Positions 53,762-63,396 of a stretch of 64,000 nt of DNA are shown piece after piece. A program made the translations under genes and the position numbers. The number at the start of each line of letters is the position of its first letter. Within the stretch, counting starts at the first letter, position 1. The notes below the pieces were generated by a model. It saw only the letters and a program-made list of their open reading frames with translations, did no database searches and was not told the DNA's origin. Origin of the DNA: Stieleria bergensis (GTDB taxonomy: Bacteria; Planctomycetota; Planctomycetia; Pirellulales; Pirellulaceae); assembly GCA_007745635.1 (NCBI GenBank), contig CP036272.1:2969124-3033123 (forward strand), read 5' to 3'.

Positions 53762-54082
53762 ATCTCGATCCTATAGAAAAACATCTGAAGAAAATGTGGG
53801 ACAACACGCCCCGCTTCTGGAGCACAGCATGTTAGTTGATGGCGGCTCCCGGAAACACCAGTGCCAGCCACTCGCGATCACATTCCGTGTTGTTCACGTA
53901 TTGCAAGGCGACGGTACTGGACACAGTTTAAGGGTGCCGCGCTCCCTTTCCAAGCTGGAAAATGTCCCTTCGATCGAAGGCTGTTTCCAAAGATGAGTCC
54001 AGCATCAGCCAAGGGAGCTGCGACCGGTTGAATGGACGATTGGCACAGGTTGCTTGGAGGTGTTAGGGAACCAACAGTTGGC
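53762..54082. other. Intergenic, 321 bp
   Basis: It lies upstream of the small lipoprotein and downstream of the response regulator, both on the minus strand. It should hold the lipoprotein promoter. No gene recognised. Confidence 0.4.
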
Positions 54083-54493
54083 TCAGCTTGCTGGATGAAA
54101 GTTTTGAGTTTCCGTTGAATCAAGACGCTTGTGGAGCGATTCGATGTGTGGTTGAAGTTCTAGCCATGCGTGTGGAGATTTTGGAATCCAAGTCGCTCCC
54201 AGTTGGCGGCAGCGGTTTCGGATCGGCACGCTGTCCTGGCCAGAGAACAAGATGACGGGCGTGTGAGCCAGTTTTTCGTTGGTGGCGACCATTTCGCAGA
54301 CTGCTAAGCCGTTCCCTCCTGGCATTTCGATGTCCAGAATGATTAGGTCGGGTTCGGTGATGTCAATGCATGACAGGGCTGTTAATCCGTCCGTCGCCGT
54401 GACAACATGACATCCATGGCTTGAGATTCGAGTGGCGAGTGCTTCCAGAAGGTCGGGGTCGTCGTCGGCGATCAGGACAGTGGGGGTGCTCAC
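54083..54493 (-). CDS. Receiver-only response regulator 1
   Basis: A 136-residue single-domain CheY-like receiver. The acidic pocket is DDD at residues 10-12 (VLIADDDPDL) and the phosphorylated aspartate is Asp54 in LIILDIEMPGGNG. The conserved Thr/Ser lies in VILFSGQD and the Lys in IPKSP. No output domain. It starts at GTG 54493; a TTG at 54520 is an in-frame alternative. It lies 97 bases downstream of a second receiver gene on the same strand. No adjacent kinase was found, so the partner may be the GAF-PAS kinase at 35155 or others elsewhere. Confidence 0.88.
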   Translation of the reverse strand: MSTPTVLIADDDPDLLEALATRISSHGCHVVTATDGLTALSCIDITEPDLIILDIEMPGGNGLAVCEMVATNEKLAHTPVILFSGQDSVPIRNRCRQLGATWIPKSPHAWLELQPHIESLHKRLDSTETQNFHPAS

Positions 54494-54590
54494 AACGTTG
54501 TCTTCGTGGTTGATGGGCAAGCGGTCTTGGCGAGATGTGTTTGCAGAATCGCTGCGTCGTCGTCGGCACGCAGGCGTTCAGGGCGTCAGT

Positions 54591-55106
54591 TCACGTCCAA
54601 TGGTCCATCGAGACATCCGACCAGCGCTCGGCGGGCAGGTGCGACAATTCAATGTGTTTCTTGATCTCGGACACGAGGTCTTCAAAGAGGATCGGCTTGA
54701 GCAGGAACCCGGCGACGCCTCGCGCAGCGATCGTTTGTCTCAATTGGGCGTCTCGGTGGCCGGTAAGCATGATCACGGGAATTTCCCGGGTGTCTGGCTT
54801 TTGACGAAGCGAGTCCAGCACAAAGCTGCCGTTGCCATTGGGCATGGAATAATCCAGCAGGATCAGGTCAGGTCGCGTTTGTGCTGCTTGCCAGAAACCT
54901 TGCGTGCCATACAGAGCCGAGTCGACGGTGACGTCATAATCCTGGAGTCGCAGTGTGATGGTGCGAGAGATGTCGGGGTCATCGTCAATGCACAAAATCC
55001 GAGGTTTGCGCTGCCCTTGTTCTTGGCTGGAAACCGGTACCGCGTCCGGGTTGATCTGCGGTGCGATGAGCGCTGGGTGTGCTGTTGGTGTGAGGCTGCT
55101 GGGCAT
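54591..55106 (-). CDS. Receiver-only response regulator 2
   Basis: A 171-residue protein with a 34-residue low-complexity N-terminus and then a CheY-like receiver: ILCIDDDPDISRT with Asp41-Asp42, phosphorylated Asp85 in LILLDYSMPNGNG, Thr in VIMLTGHRD and Lys in FLLKPILFEDLV. No output domain. The ATG at 55106 is preferred because upstream in-frame sequence is a 15-bp tandem repeat encoding THRNP units. It is the first gene of a probable two-gene unit with the other receiver. Confidence 0.88.
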   Translation of the reverse strand: MPSSLTPTAHPALIAPQINPDAVPVSSQEQGQRKPRILCIDDDPDISRTITLRLQDYDVTVDSALYGTQGFWQAAQTRPDLILLDYSMPNGNGSFVLDSLRQKPDTREIPVIMLTGHRDAQLRQTIAARGVAGFLLKPILFEDLVSEIKKHIELSHLPAERWSDVSMDHWT

Positions 55107-55674
55107 GTGTTGGCTCTTCGCTGGATTGCGATGCGTTGGATTGCGATGCGTTGGATTGCGATGCGTGAGTGGCAGCAGCCCCAGGTGGCTGGTCACAGTG
55201 GATTTTGCTGGCCGCAGTGCTGGCGGCGGAGCAGTTTGTTGGCAAGCGAAACAGCGGGCAAGCGATTGTTGCTGCACCGATTCGATGCCACTGTAACGCT
55301 AGGGCCGGTGTTTGTTGAGTCAAGCGTTTGGCAGTCACGTGGCTGTGATTGCCAGAGGGTGCCTCGCCGGTTTTCCCTCACCTAGCCAGCTTGCGTGGGG
55401 GTTCAGCCGAGGCAAGGACGAAAAATCAAAGAAATCAACGGGTTTGCCGTAAGAAAAAAATCCGCCCCTAATCTGTCTTGGTTCAAAAAGGATGGTCTGC
55501 TATTTTCGCGATCAGTGGCAGCGGGCTTGTCGATGGATCGGCTCCCGAGTCACTGCACTTATTAATTTTTCCGTACATTGGTCCCGCAGCATTTTGCTTG
55601 TGCGGACTGCTGTTGCGAATCGTCGCCCTGCACTGGTTGCTGACGCTTCGCCACGCTGGAAAGGAGCACCAGAA
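55107..55674. other. Divergent intergenic region, 568 bp
   Basis: It lies between response regulator 2 (minus) and the RimI-like gene (plus) and should contain both promoters. A 15-bp tandem repeat lies at 55123-55167. An open frame continues upstream of the RimI start, but it has no coding character. Confidence 0.4.
55123..55167. repeat. Three 15-bp tandem repeats
   Basis: GGATTGCGATGCGTT repeated three times, with a final T to G change. It lies 16 bases upstream of the response regulator 2 start and would be in its leader or promoter. Confidence 0.9.
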
Positions 55675-56193
55675 GTGAAGCAAATCAAGGAAGCTAGCGT
55701 CGGCGTCCACATTCGTTGGATGATTCGCCGAGACATGCCAGATGTGTTGTCAATCGAGCAAAGTTGTTTCGAGTTTTCCTGGACGGAAGAAGACTTCATT
55801 CGCTGTCTGCGTCAACGGAACTGTATCGGCATGGTGGCCGAGCAAGACAATCAGATTGTCGGTTTCATGATCTACGAGTTGCACAAGAACCGCTTGCATA
55901 TCTTGAACTTCGCCGTTCGCGAAGGGTGTCGGCGATCAGGTGTGGGCCAGTCAATGTGCAGCAAGCTGATCGGCAAGCTGTCTCACGAACGCCGCAACCG
56001 AATCATGTTGGAGATTCGTGAGACCAACTTGGACGCTCAGTTGTTCTTCAAGTCAGTTGGCTTCCGAGCGATCAGCGTGTTGCATGATTTCTATGACGAT
56101 ACCGTCGAAGACGCCTACCTGATGCAATTCCGCTATCGTCCCACCGCTTCGGAAATCGCCAAGCCCAGCAGTCGAATTCGCATGGCTGGTTAA
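55675..56193 (+). CDS. rimI: RimI-like N-acetyltransferase
   Basis: A 172-residue GNAT-fold acetyltransferase, likely acting on the N-terminus of ribosomal protein S18. Family segments seen: MIRRDMPDVLSIEQSCFEFSWTEE near the start, GFMIYELHKNRLHILNFAV, EGCRRSGVGQSMCSKLI with the acetyl-CoA loop RRSGVG, and LEIRETNLDAQLFFKSVGF. The C-terminus extends beyond typical RimI by about 15 residues. The GTG at 55675 is preferred because AAAGGAG lies 8 bases before it; a further in-frame upstream start at 55492 lacks this. The symbol rests on overall similarity. Confidence 0.8.
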   Translation: MKQIKEASVGVHIRWMIRRDMPDVLSIEQSCFEFSWTEEDFIRCLRQRNCIGMVAEQDNQIVGFMIYELHKNRLHILNFAVREGCRRSGVGQSMCSKLIGKLSHERRNRIMLEIRETNLDAQLFFKSVGFRAISVLHDFYDDTVEDAYLMQFRYRPTASEIAKPSSRIRMAG

Positions 56194-56531
56194 GCTTGCT
56201 TGCTAAGCCAAGTGCGCTTGCAATCTTTGGCTCCTGGTCTTGTCAGTACGATCTTGCCGTTGGGCAACGACCAGTGGGTGTCCTAGGCGAGAGCAGCGCT
56301 TCCGCGACCGCGCCTTACGACCTTTCCTGCCTGGTTGTTGGGCTTGATCTGATTGCTGGATCGAGAGCAAGTGTGGCGTTGGATTTCTCTCCGGCAACTC
56401 AGACCAGTTCGGCACCGTGGTTCGCTGCGACCTGGAGACTCACGCGGGTGTGTGTTGCGGTCGATGTCGTTCGCTGTTGGCCGGTTGCTAGATCACTCGT
56501 CGGAAACCTCTTTGCAGGGTAAACTGCGGGA
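56194..56531. other. Intergenic, 338 bp
   Basis: It separates the RimI-like gene from the exonuclease gene on the same strand. The two open frames present here are basic or cysteine-poor with no coding character. Nothing was recognised. Confidence 0.4.
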
Positions 56532-57590
56532 ATGGGTTTTCAGGCGAACTTTACCGCGATTGATTTTGAAACGGCCAACAAACGCAGTGATAGTGCGTGT
56601 CAGTTAGCCGCCGTGGTCGTGCGCGACGGTCAGGTCGTCGATCGCAACATGTGGATGATTCGCCCCGAGCCTTTTTTCTTTTCTGCCATCAACATCAGGA
56701 TTCATGGCATTCGTCCCGAAGCGGTTGAAGAGGAGCCGAATTTTGGTCAGCTTTGGGACCAGATCGCTCCTTATTTGGTGGACGACTGTATCGTTGCCCA
56801 TAACGCACCGTTCGACATTGGTGTGTTAATCAGTTGTCTCAATCGACATCACTGCGATGTGCCTGCGTTGCAATTTACCTGCACACGTTTGATTGCCAGT
56901 CAGGCTTGGCCGGACCGCCGCCGATACGGGCTTAAGGCCTTGGCGTCCTGGTTGGGGGTGGAGTTTCGGCATCACGATGCCCTGGAGGACTCCGTTGCCT
57001 GCGCAAAGGTCTTGCTGGCTGCCGGTATCGCTTGTGGTGCGAAGAGTCTTGAGGACTTGGAAACGAAGCTGCAACTGAAACGCGGCGCCGCGGGTGACTG
57101 GGGCGTTCGTCACGCAGCATCAAAACGCAGTAAAAAGAAAGCATCACGCAGTCAATTGGCTAGCAAACGCAGTGATCCAAAGCTGCCCATGCGGCGCAAG
57201 AACCGGCCGCTGCCATTGCCAGGCTATCAACAAATCGATCCGCTCTCTGGGCAGCTTGTCAAGGAAACTAGCAGCGAGCCGCTGATTTCCAAGCCGGATT
57301 GGCAGCGGTTGCTGGTGCGTGCGGAATTGATTCGTCCGTTGGCCGGAAAGCGATTGCTTGTCGTCGGCACGTTTCAGCACCATCCGCACCAGGAGGTGCT
57401 GGATCTGATTGCCCGAGCCGGCGGGGAATGTTGCTCGGCCATGAACGCGGACGTCAATCAAATCATCATTGCAGAGACCAACGGAGAGTCTCCTGCGGAT
57501 CCAAGTGCGGCGGGCGTCATGCCATCGAGTGATTGCCAGACACTCTCCGCAGTAGACCTTTATCGCTTGTTAGGGCTGGGGACACCGTAG
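56532..57590 (+). CDS. DEDDh exonuclease with C-terminal BRCT domain
   Basis: A 352-residue protein. The exonuclease part (residues 6-165) has the four acidic residues: Asp11 and Glu13 in AIDFETA, Asp95 in AHNAPFDIG and His148...Asp153 in HHDALEDS. This is the DnaQ/epsilon-like DEDDh fold. A basic, poorly ordered linker (about 190-250, SKRSKKKASRSQ, RRKNRPLPLP) leads to a BRCT-like domain (about 270-350, LAGKRLLVVGTFQHHPHQEVLDLI and GGECCSAMNADVNQIII). The combination resembles the exonuclease-BRCT proteins sometimes seen as DNA polymerase III epsilon-related. It is likely to act in DNA proofreading or repair. Confidence 0.85.
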   Translation: MGFQANFTAIDFETANKRSDSACQLAAVVVRDGQVVDRNMWMIRPEPFFFSAINIRIHGIRPEAVEEEPNFGQLWDQIAPYLVDDCIVAHNAPFDIGVLISCLNRHHCDVPALQFTCTRLIASQAWPDRRRYGLKALASWLGVEFRHHDALEDSVACAKVLLAAGIACGAKSLEDLETKLQLKRGAAGDWGVRHAASKRSKKKASRSQLASKRSDPKLPMRRKNRPLPLPGYQQIDPLSGQLVKETSSEPLISKPDWQRLLVRAELIRPLAGKRLLVVGTFQHHPHQEVLDLIARAGGECCSAMNADVNQIIIAETNGESPADPSAAGVMPSSDCQTLSAVDLYRLLGLGTP

Positions 57591-57645
57591 GCTGCATGCA
57601 GGTACGGCGGCCAGAGCAAGCGTCTGTGGTCTTCAGGCCCCTGCC

Positions 57646-58875
57646 CTAATCTAGCAGGTGAGTGAGCAAACCGCTTCGCAGCTTGGGTTCAAACCAAGTG
57701 CTTTTCGGTGGCATGACTTCATCGGCATCGGAGACCGCCATCAGTTGAGCGATGGAGGTGGGGTACATTGAGACAGCCAAGGCCCACTTGCCGCTATCAA
57801 CGCGTTGTTCAAGTTCCTTGGTGCCGCGAATGCCGCCGACAAAATCGATGCGGGGGTCGGTGCGAACATCATCGATCCCAAAGATGGGGCCAATCACACG
57901 CTGCTCCAATAAGGCCACGTCCAGACAGTTGATCGCATCATCCTGGTCGATTGAATCCGCTGGCACGGTCAGTCGCCACCATTGCTTGTCAACATAGACA
58001 CAGAACGATCCGGCCGATTCCGGCACCGGTTGATCTGTTTTTTCCAGATTGCCAACCTGCTTGAGCTCTTCAAGAACCTGTTCGGACGTCTTGCCGTTGA
58101 GGTCAGCGATGATGCGATTGTAAGCCAGAATGTTGAGCTGCTGAGCTGGGAACAGCACGGTGAGGAACCAGTTGTACTCTTCGTTGCCGGTGTGATCCGG
58201 ATTGGCTTCACGGCGAGCCTTGCCGGCACGCCAAGCGCTTGCGGCGCGGTGGTGTCCATCAGCGATATAGAATTCCGGGGAAGCCGTGAGAGCTTGAACG
58301 TAGGGATCGGTTTGATCCACTTTCCAGACCGTGTGCTGCACGCCGTCTTCAGCGACAAAGTCGTAAAGTGGTGCTTCCTTGATCGCCGCATCAACCAACG
58401 AGTTGACCGTGGCGTCATCGCGATAGGTCAAGAAGACTGGTCCGGCGTGTGCGCCAAGCGTCATGACGTGGCGGGTCCGGTCGTCTTCCTTGGCAGGCCG
58501 AGTGAACTCGTGTTTTAAGATCCGGTTATTTTCGTAATCGTCGACGTGGCAGCAGCAGACGACGCCGATCTGGCCCTTGCCATCCATGATTTGACGGTAC
58601 AGAAAGATGCTGTCCTGGTCGTCTTGGACCAAGGTGCCATCGGCCAGGAACTCTTTGAAGTTCTCTCCCGCTTTGGCATAGATGCTGTCATCGTAAGGGT
58701 TGGTATCCGCCGGCAGGTCAATGTCGGGACGAATCACGTGCAGAAAAGACGCCGCATTTCCCTCGGCCATGGCAACCGCTTCCTCGCGATTGATGACATC
58801 GTAAGGAACGCTGGCCACGGTGGCAGCTTTTTCAACGGGCGGGCGGACGGCACGAAACGATTTTACGCGAGGCAT
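57646..58875 (-). CDS. DUF1015 family protein
   Basis: A 409-residue protein of DUF1015. Recognisable segments: FRAVRPPVEKAATVASVPYDVI at the start, EAVAMAEGNAASFLHVIRPDIDL, the central YIADGHHRAASAW and the C-terminal FVGGIRGTKELEQRVDSGKWALAV. DUF1015 members are large cytosolic proteins of unknown function found in many bacteria; a kinase-like or transferase role has been suggested from context. No signal peptide. It is alone on the minus strand, with 505 bases to the next gene upstream. Confidence 0.9.
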   Translation of the reverse strand: MPRVKSFRAVRPPVEKAATVASVPYDVINREEAVAMAEGNAASFLHVIRPDIDLPADTNPYDDSIYAKAGENFKEFLADGTLVQDDQDSIFLYRQIMDGKGQIGVVCCCHVDDYENNRILKHEFTRPAKEDDRTRHVMTLGAHAGPVFLTYRDDATVNSLVDAAIKEAPLYDFVAEDGVQHTVWKVDQTDPYVQALTASPEFYIADGHHRAASAWRAGKARREANPDHTGNEEYNWFLTVLFPAQQLNILAYNRIIADLNGKTSEQVLEELKQVGNLEKTDQPVPESAGSFCVYVDKQWWRLTVPADSIDQDDAINCLDVALLEQRVIGPIFGIDDVRTDPRIDFVGGIRGTKELEQRVDSGKWALAVSMYPTSIAQLMAVSDADEVMPPKSTWFEPKLRSGLLTHLLD

Positions 58876-59380
58876 CTTGGGAGATCTTGGCTAGCGGGAG
58901 GGAACAGTGTTCGTCAACGCAAGCCGGAAGAATACCCCAGGGCAGGATCCATCTGCAAGGTGCCGGCAACACGGCCCGCATTTGCGACGGTCCGCATGAG
59001 CCGCAGGCCGGTTTTTGGGTGTTGCAGTCGCGCCTGACCCAACCGTGGCGAACGCCCAAGCGGCTGATCGGATCCTTGACTGAACTCTCCCGTTTGCGAC
59101 AGAGTCGAGCCTAAGCGAGGTGAGGGTGACGCGGTTGGCAACGCCAACGGCAAGGCTCTGCAGCGAAGCCCTCCCCGGACGGCCTTGAGATTCCACGCCG
59201 TTTCCGCTCTGCCGAGTTTGAATCAAACGAGCTGTTCTGTCGTCACGTCGGTGCGTTGATGTTGACTCCGACGAACCGCTTGCTGTGCCGGTCGTCTTGT
59301 CGCCAGCGAATCGCTTGATGCTTTGGACGGCGCGTTGCTTCGCTAAACGAAGTGCTTGGGCTCTCTAGAAGTCTTGCCTA
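58876..59380. other. Intergenic, 505 bp
   Basis: It lies between the DUF1015 start and the sialidase-type gene end, both minus strand. No gene, RNA or repeat was recognised. A weak 6-bp hairpin (TTCGCTAAACGAA-like, about 59338) is too short to be assigned. Confidence 0.4.
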
Positions 59381-60514
59381 TCACGGGGAAGCAAGCTTGT
59401 CGAGTTCCTCTAGCGTGAACCGCGTGCAGACGACGGAGTGTTTTTCCGGACCGGGGCGATACTTGAGATAGGTGGTGGCCAGAATGCTGCCATCTTGTAA
59501 ACGTTCCATGCCGGGGTATCCACAGTCGCGAACATTCTTGGCATGGCTGTGTAGCAGTTTGACGCGATACTGCCCTGCCTTGCCCTGCCGAATGTCATCA
59601 TAGGTTCCGACCCAGGCGACGAAGTGACCGCGGGTGGGGCTGTTTGGAGCCTGATCGCGAAAGGAAACCACCAAGCGACCGTCTTCGCTGTAGACTCCCA
59701 TGTGGCGATCGCCGGAAAGCCCCCAAGGGGTGTCCACCGGTTGGCTCCACGTCTGGCCATCGTCTTTGGAGAACATCATCAGGCTGCGACCGCGATGAGT
59801 GTTCTCGCGCAAGAGGCAGCACAGTTCATCTCCATCGGGAGATCGAAAGACAAATGGCTCGCAGGGATTCTTGCCTTCGACCGCAGCGACCAAACGTGGT
59901 GTGCTCCAGGTGAATCCACCATCGGCAGTGATCGTTTGGTAGACCTTGAGCGGCGGGCGATCGTGGCCTTCTGGGCCCGCGTGATACAGGCCCAAGTAGC
60001 GACCGTCCTTCAGTCGGGCAATGCTGCTAAAGGTCATCACGCATTTGAATCCCAGCGGCGGCATCTCTTTCCAGGTCTCGCCCTCGTCTTCGCTCATGAT
60101 GCTTGGCATGCCGGGTCCGGACCGCGTCCCCTTTGCAGCTGAAAACACCCAGAGCCGCCATTTGCCGTCTGGACCTTGCAGGCGATAAATACTGGGGCAA
60201 TTGAGATGCTTTTTGAATTCCGCTGGCAATCGGCTATCGAGGCGAGTCCATGTTTTGCCACCGTCAGTGCTGCGAGCCATGGGCCCGGCGGCTCCGCCGT
60301 GGTTGATACACCAAACGCAAAAAACGGTTTTTCCATCCGGCAGTGATAGGGTCGTCGGATGCCCTTGATAAACCGTTTCGGTCCCTTCGGCGATCACCAC
60401 ATGACGCTGCATTTGATCGGAGAGGTCGAGGGTCGGTAGATCGGGGCCGTCGGCTTGCGCGACAGCAATCCATGCGAACAGGAAAACGCAGGCGGAAAAG
60501 CGTAACGGCATCAT
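59381..60514 (-). CDS. Secreted sialidase-type (BNR/Asp-box) hydrolase
   Basis: A 377-residue exported protein. Signal: [21 protein letters not shown]. Four Asp-box motifs ([24 protein letters not shown] and SKDDGQTW) mark a six-bladed propeller of the GH33 sialidase type. The arginine triad expected for sialidases was not confirmed, and some planctomycete members of this kind act on other sugars or only bind. A start at 60511 is equally possible. The gene starts 85 bases after the sulfatase stop on the same strand and is likely co-transcribed with it, pointing to joint degradation of a sulfated, acidic glycan. Confidence 0.85.
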   Translation of the reverse strand: MMPLRFSACVFLFAWIAVAQADGPDLPTLDLSDQMQRHVVIAEGTETVYQGHPTTLSLPDGKTVFCVWCINHGGAAGPMARSTDGGKTWTRLDSRLPAEFKKHLNCPSIYRLQGPDGKWRLWVFSAAKGTRSGPGMPSIMSEDEGETWKEMPPLGFKCVMTFSSIARLKDGRYLGLYHAGPEGHDRPPLKVYQTITADGGFTWSTPRLVAAVEGKNPCEPFVFRSPDGDELCCLLRENTHRGRSLMMFSKDDGQTWSQPVDTPWGLSGDRHMGVYSEDGRLVVSFRDQAPNSPTRGHFVAWVGTYDDIRQGKAGQYRVKLLHSHAKNVRDCGYPGMERLQDGSILATTYLKYRPGPEKHSVVCTRFTLEELDKLASP

Positions 60515-60599
60515 CGTTTGGAAGACCCTTTGAACGTTGACAAAGAAAGCAAGCGCCAATTGGGACGCCGGGTGTCCCACCTGCGTTTGCAAGAAGCGA

Positions 60600-62186
60600 T
60601 TACTTAGCGTTTTTGTTGATTGGCTCATCAACAACAATCGACTTGGGGAATGCTGCCGCTTCGTTGCCGCCGCGATCATCCCAACGCTTGTTTTGCGAAT
60701 TGCCGCGTGGCTGGTTCATCGGAATGTCCATTCCGCCCGCGTCGCTAAGCATTTCGAAAAGCTTGTTTTCCATTTCCTTGGCGATGTTCTTGTAATCCGG
60801 ATTGTTGATCAGGTTTTTGGTTTCACCAGGATCAGTGGTCAGGTCATACAGTTCATCAACGTCCCACAAGCCATAATAGGTGATGTACTTGAAGCGATCA
60901 CCGCGAAGTGCAAATTGCGTCGGCGACTGTGGGAAATTTTTCTCCCAGTAGTAGACGTACAAGAAGTAGTCTCGCCACGGCATGTCGGGTTTGTTGGGGA
61001 CCTGCAAGAAGCTTTGGCCGTCCATGTACTTGGGTGTTTCCAGGCCAGCCGCATGCAGGATCGTCGGACCGACGTCTAGGTTGCCGATCACGTTTTCGAC
61101 GACAGTGCCGCCTTTGTACAGATTGGGGCACTGCATCATCATCGGCACTCGAATCGACGCTTCATACGAAACGCGTTTGTCGATCAAGCCGTGTTCGCCC
61201 CACATGAAGCCATTGTCGCCCATGTAGATAATCAGTGTGTCATCATGGATGCCCATTTCTTTAAGTTGATCCAACACTCGCCCCACGCTGTCGTCGACAG
61301 CCAAGATCGATTCGCAGTACCGGCGGTAGAGCCAGTCCAAACCTTTGTCGCTGTGATAGGAGAAATCGATACCGTGCCAGCTGTTGCGTTGGTCACGCAC
61401 CCAACGAGGTGCATCGTTTTCTGCTTTAATGTCCTTGCCCCGTGGCAGGAAGCTCAAGTCAGCATCAGCATATCGCCCTTCATGGCGTTTGGCTGGCGTG
61501 AAGTTGGCATGGACAGCTTTGTGTGACAAGTACAAGAAGAACGGTTTGTCATCGTCGCGTTCTTTGAGCCAGTCGACCGCGTAATCCGTCAATTCGTCGG
61601 TGATATAGCCTTTCTGTTTGATGCGCTGACCGTTGACGTTAAGCGTGTAGCGCGGTGAAGGTGGCAAGTAGTTCCCTTGGCCGCGAAAACTGATCCAGTG
61701 ATCAAAACCGGGACGCGGGTCATCATGATGCCCGCCCATGTGCCACTTGCCAATGAAAGCCGTGTCATAGCCCGCGCGCTGCAAGTATTGCGGAAAGAAG
61801 AGTGTGCCCTCGGGAACGGTCCGGTTATTGTCGATCACGCGGTGCTTGTGCGTGTACAGTCCGGTCAGGATCGAGGCGCGGCTGGGTGAGCAAAGGCTGG
61901 TGGTGACAAAGGCGTTCTTGACGTGAACACCGTTGGAGGCCAGTGAATCCAGGTGCGGTGTTTCCAAGAACGGGTGTCCGGCGAAACCCATCGCATCGTA
62001 GCGATGGTCGTCGGTCAAAATGAACACCACGTTGCGCGGTTTGGATCCAGAAATGGCCGGCGTTGGTGGCAGCGTAACGGCTGCCTGTGATGGTTCATCG
62101 CAATGGCCCGTGATCGCCAACTGTGCAGTGGCAATCAGGATCATCACACAAGCCCATGAACGTTTGGGCGATAAGAACGTTTTCAT
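60600..62186 (-). CDS. Secreted sulfatase, CSPSR-type active site
   Basis: A 528-residue arylsulfatase-like hydrolase. The signal peptide runs to about residue 29 ([20 protein letters not shown]). The mature strand is [14 protein letters not shown] with metal-binding Asp59 and Asp60. The formylglycine signature is CSPSR at residues 99-103, followed by [12 protein letters not shown]. Other family segments are GKWHMGG and [11 protein letters not shown]. The C-terminus ends PINKNAK. It is the second gene of a probable three-gene run with an unknown exported protein upstream and the sialidase-type protein downstream. The substrate is a sulfated glycan but not determinable. Confidence 0.93.
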   Translation of the reverse strand: MKTFLSPKRSWACVMILIATAQLAITGHCDEPSQAAVTLPPTPAISGSKPRNVVFILTDDHRYDAMGFAGHPFLETPHLDSLASNGVHVKNAFVTTSLCSPSRASILTGLYTHKHRVIDNNRTVPEGTLFFPQYLQRAGYDTAFIGKWHMGGHHDDPRPGFDHWISFRGQGNYLPPSPRYTLNVNGQRIKQKGYITDELTDYAVDWLKERDDDKPFFLYLSHKAVHANFTPAKRHEGRYADADLSFLPRGKDIKAENDAPRWVRDQRNSWHGIDFSYHSDKGLDWLYRRYCESILAVDDSVGRVLDQLKEMGIHDDTLIIYMGDNGFMWGEHGLIDKRVSYEASIRVPMMMQCPNLYKGGTVVENVIGNLDVGPTILHAAGLETPKYMDGQSFLQVPNKPDMPWRDYFLYVYYWEKNFPQSPTQFALRGDRFKYITYYGLWDVDELYDLTTDPGETKNLINNPDYKNIAKEMENKLFEMLSDAGGMDIPMNQPRGNSQNKRWDDRGGNEAAAFPKSIVVDEPINKNAK

Positions 62187-62355
62187 AGCGGTGATTCTTG
62201 GTGGGGAATGAGGGCAGATTCATCCCCCATCATAAACCACCAGAATCAGTTTAGGGACCGGGCGCCGGGAGATGTCTGAAATCCGGCCCGGCGACGGAAG
62301 CCGTCCGCCGCTCAATCACCACGCTTCGGTGATGAACGCCCACGAATCACGGACG

Positions 62356-63396
62356 CTATTGCTTTGTCGTCGTCGTCGGTGCCACAGCGACGCGGCCCAT
62401 GGGTCGCAGCACGTACACTTTGGGATCGTCGACGATCCAAGTGGTGCTCCAGCGACGCCCATCGTCAGCGCTACACACGTTGTAGAAGAAGGTGCGGAAG
62501 CGTTCGGCTTTGTAGCCGTATGGATACTGGCTGGTGATATAGTCGTCTTCGGTCAGATCGTCGACGCCGGGTGACGCGTAATAGTGCACCATGCCATCAG
62601 GGGTCACGCTCATGCCCAGGGTCCACCAACCGGTGGTCGTGATCTGGACTCCGCGGAAGTCACCGCCGCGACTGTTGCCGCGAATTCGCAGGAAGGCGTA
62701 GTCGTCTTGCTTTCCTTTGCTGCCTTTGCTTTCAAATTCAATGAACATGCCGGGCCAGTAAACTTCGTTGCCCATCTCTTCGACGGTCCGTTTGAAGAGC
62801 CCCATGCCCACTTCTTTGTCGACCATTGCGGTGGTTTCCAGGGCAAGTCGGAACCCAAAGTGTGGTCCGCTGCGGTTTTCCCAGGTGTCAACCGATGGCA
62901 GGAACACGCGAGTGGTGACGCTGGGGACCTCTGCGACCGACATTCGCCGTTTCAGGCGATATTGGACGTTGGCAATGAAGTCGTCTTGGTGCATTTTGTT
63001 GCTGGGCTTTCCCGGAATGCCGGTGTACATGCTGCGCATCAACATGGAACCCTGGCTGCCAGGCAAACCGCCTTCTGGAGTTTTCACGCGTTTGATCACG
63101 TCGGGATGGCCACGCTTGATACCTTCGTACCAACGTCCATTGGTGCTTTGTCCCAGCGGGGCGCGCTGATCTTCATCGATGTCTTCGGTGCTCTTGGGGT
63201 TCTGAGGAACGTAGTTCCAGTCGGGAGCTTCAAAGTCGTCGGCAACGCCGATGATTTCGGTGCCAGTCCCTGGAACCACCGGCCGTTGGGCCTGGGCAAG
63301 GCTGTTCAAAGCGCCCAGCGAAACCAGCAAAGCGGCAACCAAACGCAGCGCGTTGGTCGGACAGCTATTTGTGAATGCAAAATGAGGGCGTTTCAT
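62356..63396 (-). CDS. Secreted conserved hypothetical protein
   Basis: A 346-residue protein with a signal peptide (MKRPHFAFTNSCPTNALRLV...) and cleavage near AQAQ. The mature region is beta-rich: DDFEAPDWNYVPQNPKSTED, GPHFGFRLALETTAMV, YWPGMFIEFESKG and GWWTLGMSVTPDGMVHYYASPG. The segments resemble a jelly-roll carbohydrate-binding or laminin-like fold. I know it only as a planctomycete family without assigned function. It is placed 169 bases upstream of the sulfatase gene on the same strand, so its job may lie with glycan binding. The C-terminus is rich in T (VAPTTTTKQ). Confidence 0.65.
   Translation of the reverse strand: MKRPHFAFTNSCPTNALRLVAALLVSLGALNSLAQAQRPVVPGTGTEIIGVADDFEAPDWNYVPQNPKSTEDIDEDQRAPLGQSTNGRWYEGIKRGHPDVIKRVKTPEGGLPGSQGSMLMRSMYTGIPGKPSNKMHQDDFIANVQYRLKRRMSVAEVPSVTTRVFLPSVDTWENRSGPHFGFRLALETTAMVDKEVGMGLFKRTVEEMGNEVYWPGMFIEFESKGSKGKQDDYAFLRIRGNSRGGDFRGVQITTTGWWTLGMSVTPDGMVHYYASPGVDDLTEDDYITSQYPYGYKAERFRTFFYNVCSADDGRRWSTTWIVDDPKVYVLRPMGRVAVAPTTTTKQ

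Noticed and set aside
56203-56415. Basic 70-codon minus-strand frame (GRKGRKARSRKR)
   Set aside because: It resembles a ribosomal or nucleic-acid-binding tail by composition only, with no family match or start signal; a same-size frame exists on the other strand.
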